Assembly: GCA_947072715.1 (NCBI GenBank)
Contig: CAMTJB010000018.1
Span: forward strand, 1-10,659
Direction: 5' to 3'
Length of the DNA stretch: 10,659 nt
DNA from: an uncultured Fusobacteriaceae bacterium
GTDB taxonomy: Bacteria > Fusobacteriota > Fusobacteriia > Fusobacteriales > Fusobacteriaceae
Shown: positions 8,224-10,659 of the stretch, one piece after another
How positions within the stretch are numbered: the stretch's first letter is position 1
Layout of the letters: every line of letters begins with the position of its first letter
Program-made: the position numbers and the translations under genes
Notes under the pieces: model-generated
The model's input: the letters and a program-made list of their open reading frames with translations, nothing else
Told to the model about the DNA's origin: nothing
Databases searched by the model: none

Positions 8224-9573
8224 TTACCCTACTACTATATTTTCTTTAGGATATTCATATTGTTCTTTTAATTTTTTCTCTCCTATTGCTAAAGCAAAGG
8301 TCATTGGCCCTAATCTTCCTACAAACATAGTTATAATTAAAAGTAACTGAGAAAAAGTATTTAATTCTGATGTTATTCCTAAAGTTAATCCTACTGTAGC
8401 AAAGGCTGATATAACTTCAAAAATTATCTCTTTAAGTCTAAATTTATCATATGTTAAAATTAACATTATAACTACACCAATATATACTAAAGAGATAACT
8501 AAAATTGCTAGAGCTTTATTTAAAATATCCCAAGCTATTCTTCTATTAAAAAGTTCAATATTTTGTCTGCCTTTAACTATCCCTATAACGTAGAAACTAA
8601 TTACTCCAATTGTTGTTGTTTTCAATCCTCCACCTGTTGACCCAGGGGAAGCACCTATAAACATAAGTATATAGAATAAAAATACTGTTCCATCGTTTAA
8701 ATTACCAAGAGGTATAGTATTAAATCCTGCTGTTCTTGTTGTTACACTTTGGAAAAAAGAAGCAATTATTTTATTTGCTAAAGAAAAGTTTCCAATAGTT
8801 TCAGGATTACTATACTCTAAGATAAAAATTGCCAACATTCCACCAAAAGTTAAAAATACAGATATTAAAATTGCTAATTTAGAAGTTAAATTAAATTTAT
8901 TTATCCCTTTTCTCACTGCTAGTATAAATGAGTTTATTACTGCAAAACCTATTCCACCTAATATAATTAAATATGCAATTGAAAGATTTAATAATACGTT
9001 TCCTGCAAAGCCTTCTAATCCTGTACTAAAAAGGGAGAATCCAGCATTACAAAAAGCTGATATCGAATGAAAAATTCCATAATATAGAGCTTTTCCAAAA
9101 GGAAAATTCATCTCTTTCATAAAAAAACAAGTTAGTAATACTGCTCCTACACTTTCAATTATAAAAACTGTTCTATATATTTTTTTTACAAAAACTTTTA
9201 TCTCTTCTGAACCATCAGCATTTCTTTCATCCTTCAATGTCATTCTTTCACTGAATGTCATTCTTTTTCCTGTAATTAGAAAAAGTGTAGAGGAGAAAGT
9301 CATTATTCCTAGACCACCTAATTGAATAAATATAAGTATAATTGTCCAACCAACAGGAGAAAAAACCTCACTTATATCTACAACACTCAAGCCCGTTACA
9401 CAAATAGCTGATGTTATTGTAAAGAAAGCCGTTAATAAACTGATACTCTTTCCATCTTGAAGTGAAATTGGCAACATTAACATTAAAGAACCTAATACTG
9501 TACTACCAATAAATCCTAAAATCATCTTTCTAGAAGAAGACAATTGTTTTATTGATTTTAAACTTATCTCCAT
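8224..9573 (-). CDS. ktrB: KtrB/TrkH-type K+ transporter, pore-forming membrane subunit
   Basis: Integral membrane protein of the SKT (Trk/Ktr/HKT) superfamily: four fused M1-P-M2 units form one K+ pathway. The 449-residue length fits KtrB better than the longer TrkH. All four P-loop filter segments are visible, each with its key glycine: ICVTGLSVVD (57-66, Gly61), FCNAGFSLFS (174-183, Gly178), TTRTAGFNTIP (278-288, Gly283) and FATVGLTLGI (391-400, Gly395). The third repeat has the flexible intramembrane gate loop GASPGSTGGGLKTTT (307-321). The last repeat has FVGRLGPMT (417-425), with the conserved pore-facing Arg420. The ATG at 9571-9573 follows AGGAG seven bases upstream. Its own promoter (9696-9724) makes it the first gene of the group, followed by its RCK subunit. 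Ktr systems are usually Na+-dependent; that detail is family knowledge, not visible here. Confidence 0.94.
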   Translation of the reverse strand: MEISLKSIKQLSSSRKMILGFIGSTVLGSLMLMLPISLQDGKSISLLTAFFTITSAICVTGLSVVDISEVFSPVGWTIILIFIQLGGLGIMTFSSTLFLITGKRMTFSERMTLKDERNADGSEEIKVFVKKIYRTVFIIESVGAVLLTCFFMKEMNFPFGKALYYGIFHSISAFCNAGFSLFSTGLEGFAGNVLLNLSIAYLIILGGIGFAVINSFILAVRKGINKFNLTSKLAILISVFLTFGGMLAIFILEYSNPETIGNFSLANKIIASFFQSVTTRTAGFNTIPLGNLNDGTVFLFYILMFIGASPGSTGGGLKTTTIGVISFYVIGIVKGRQNIELFNRRIAWDILNKALAILVISLVYIGVVIMLILTYDKFRLKEIIFEVISAFATVGLTLGITSELNTFSQLLLIITMFVGRLGPMTFALAIGEKKLKEQYEYPKENIVVG

Positions 9574-9688
9574 ATTAAAACTCCTAATATTCTTAATTCT
9601 ATTTCATTTTATTTCATTCAATTTTTTTTATTATATTGAATACATTTTTTTTACTATTAATCTTCTTTTAGATTTAACCTATAACTTT
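9574..9688 (-). promoter_or_regulatory. Leader (about 115 nt) of the ktrB transcript
   Basis: This is the untranslated stretch between the predicted transcription start (about 9689) and the ktrB ATG. It is extremely AT-rich. It holds a weak 7-bp inverted repeat (ATTCAAT at 9616-9622 with ATTGAAT at 9635-9641, 12-nt loop), two near-identical tandem 10-mers (9601-9620) and the AGGAG ribosome site at 9581-9585. A second TATAAT lies at 9630-9635 but lacks a fitting -35 box. I do not recognise a known riboswitch; it looks too short for the c-di-AMP ydaO class. Confidence 0.4.
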
Positions 9689-9695
9689 ACCTTTT

Positions 9696-9724
9696 ATTAT
9701 ATCTTATCCTAATGCTTTTTTCAA
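9696..9724 (-). promoter_or_regulatory. Strong sigma70-type promoter for ktrB and the downstream genes
   Basis: On the minus strand TTGAAA (9719-9724, five of six matches to the -35 consensus) is followed by exactly 17 nt and a perfect TATAAT -10 box (9696-9701). It sits just after the probable terminator of the MATE gene and before ktrB, the expected place for the start of a new transcription unit. Because the gaps from ktrB to tamB are short and show no terminator, it may drive all five genes. Confidence 0.8.
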
Positions 9725-9735
9725 TGCTTAACTTA

Positions 9736-9773
9736 AAAAGGCTTTTGCAGATAAATTACTACAAAAACCTTTT
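9736..9773 (-). terminator. Probable intrinsic terminator after the MATE gene
   Basis: Two 12-nt arms (9736-9747 and 9762-9773) flank a 14-nt loop. Read as minus-strand RNA, AAAAGGUUUUUG pairs with CAAAAGCCUUUU along the full length through one G-U pair; the same pair would be a C-A mismatch in plus-strand RNA, which favours minus-strand use. The descending arm ends in a run of five U when the next base is counted. The U-tract is modest and partly inside the stem, so efficiency is uncertain. The plus strand carries a longer T-run on the far side (9776-9784), so some bidirectional activity is possible. It lies 15 bases past the MATE stop codon and 12 bases before the ktrB promoter. Confidence 0.65.
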
Positions 9774-9787
9774 AATCTTTTTTTATT

Positions 9788-10659
9788 CTAAACAATCTTT
9801 TTATTTTTTAATACATCTAAATTTTTCAACTCTCTCTTCAACATTATCAATGTAACTAAAAAAGATAAAAAATCAGCTATTGGTGGAGACATCCATACTC
9901 CAATTGCACCAAACATTCTTTCCAGTATTAATATCAATGGAACTAAGAATATTACTTGTCTTGACAGTGTTAAAAACATCGTGATTTTAGGTTTTCCTAT
10001 AGCTTGAAAATATATTGAACTTACTATTTGAAATCCTACTATGGGAAACATTAAAGTACAAATTTTTAGCCCTTTAGCTGCTATAGCAACAACCTCTTGA
10101 TTATATGTAAATACATATATAAAATATTTAGATGCAAATTGTATTGAGATAAAAGCTACTATTCCAATAATTGTAGCTCCTATTATTGCTCTTTTTAACA
10201 ATCCTTTTACTCTATCGTAAAGTTGGGCACCATAGTTATACCCTGCAAGAGGAAGTAAAGCTTGATTAATACCAAATATAGGCATTATAAAAAACATATT
10301 TATTCCCTGTACAATTGTCATAGCACTTACAGCATAATCTCCCGAAGTATTTCTTAAGGCATTATTAAATACCACAACAACAAATCCACTTCCTAATTGT
10401 AATAAACAAGGAGCTATCCCCTGTCTTAATATTTGTTTTACTAATACTAATATTAAATTTTCTCCTAATAATTTCACTCCACTTTTTTTAGAATAAAAGT
10501 AAGAAATTGCCCAAATCATAGCAAAAAACTGTGATATAATTGTTGCCCATGCAGCTCCTTTCATTCCCATATTTAGATAAAAAATAAAAATAGGATCTAA
10601 AACTATATTTAAAATAGCTCCCACTAAAAGAGTATACATTGCTATTTTAGGACTTCCAT
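9788..10659 (-). CDS. MATE-family efflux transporter (C-terminal part, cut by window edge)
   Basis: Multidrug and toxic compound extrusion protein, an inner-membrane antiporter that expels cationic drugs with Na+ or H+ influx. About 290 residues are present of a usual 440-460. The reading frame stays open to the right edge: the codons before Met at 10637-10639 read Gly-Ser-Pro-Lys-Ile-Ala, which fits the conserved MATE motif G(S/N)PK.AM, so that Met is internal. Visible family features are LNIVLDPIFIFYLNMGMKGAAWATI at the end of the N-terminal half and, in the second half, ALLPLAGYNYGAQLYDRVKG, followed by hydrophobic helices and a Lys-rich tail (ELKNLDVLKNKKIV). It resembles the MepA/DinF-like branch more than NorM, but substrate cannot be told. 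The stop is TAG at 9788-9790, followed by a terminator, so it seems to form a transcription unit apart from ktrB. Confidence 0.92.
   Translation of the reverse strand, partial: GSPKIAMYTLLVGAILNIVLDPIFIFYLNMGMKGAAWATIISQFFAMIWAISYFYSKKSGVKLLGENLILVLVKQILRQGIAPCLLQLGSGFVVVVFNNALRNTSGDYAVSAMTIVQGINMFFIMPIFGINQALLPLAGYNYGAQLYDRVKGLLKRAIIGATIIGIVAFISIQFASKYFIYVFTYNQEVVAIAAKGLKICTLMFPIVGFQIVSSIYFQAIGKPKITMFLTLSRQVIFLVPLILILERMFGAIGVWMSPPIADFLSFLVTLIMLKRELKNLDVLKNKKIV

Noticed and set aside
9616..9641. AT-rich inverted repeat in the ktrB leader as a terminator or operator
   Set aside because: The stem has seven pairs with only one G-C pair and a 12-nt loop, too weak to call as a separate feature; it is mentioned under the leader instead.
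10637..10639. Met codon as the start of a 283-residue MATE protein
   Set aside because: The frame continues upstream through a conserved MATE motif to the window edge, there is no ribosome site, and 283 residues is far short of the family length. The gene is cut by the window, not short.
1..10659. Mobile element, CRISPR array, toxin-antitoxin pair, phage-defence genes or tRNA
   Set aside because: Both strands were looked over: all long frames are housekeeping or transport genes, and no transposase, spaced repeat array or cloverleaf was recognised.

Overview
The window looks chromosomal and comes from a low-GC diderm (two-membrane) bacterium, most likely Fusobacterium or a close relative in the Fusobacteriota. 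Base composition is strongly AT-rich, codons end mostly in A or T, and ribosome binding sites are strong and purine-rich. The key clue is a TamB-like envelope protein followed directly by BamA. That pair requires an outer membrane, and a TamB-BamA pair without TamA is a known arrangement outside the Proteobacteria. The genus call is an inference from sequence character and gene content, not from a search.

All seven recognisable genes lie on the minus strand, so transcription runs from high to low coordinates. In that order they are: the C-terminal part of a MATE-family multidrug/Na+ antiporter (9788-10659, cut by the window edge) with a probable terminator just after it (9736-9773); a clear sigma70-type promoter (9696-9724) and a leader of about 115 nt; a KtrB/TrkH-type K+ transporter (8224-9573); its KtrA/TrkA regulatory subunit (7513-8169); mnmG (5594-7480); rsmG (4891-5592); a large tamB-like gene (405-4853); and the first 111 codons of bamA (1-335), which runs off the left edge.

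From the K+ transporter to tamB the gaps are 54, 32, 1 and 37 nt and I see no terminator in them. One long transcript may therefore carry K+ uptake, tRNA wobble-uridine modification, 16S rRNA methylation and outer-membrane biogenesis. bamA probably also has its own promoter, squeezed between the tamB stop codon and the bamA start (374-403).

No mobile element, CRISPR array, RNA gene or obviously foreign segment is visible. No stretch of 300 bases lacks a gene; the longest gap is 9574-9787 and holds the terminator, promoter and leader. I do not see a new biological system. The points most worth a second look are in the TamB-like protein (a heptad-repeat N-terminal extension, an in-frame hexanucleotide tandem repeat, Ser/Asn-rich C-terminal linkers), the TamB-BamA pairing, and the leader of the K+ transporter gene.
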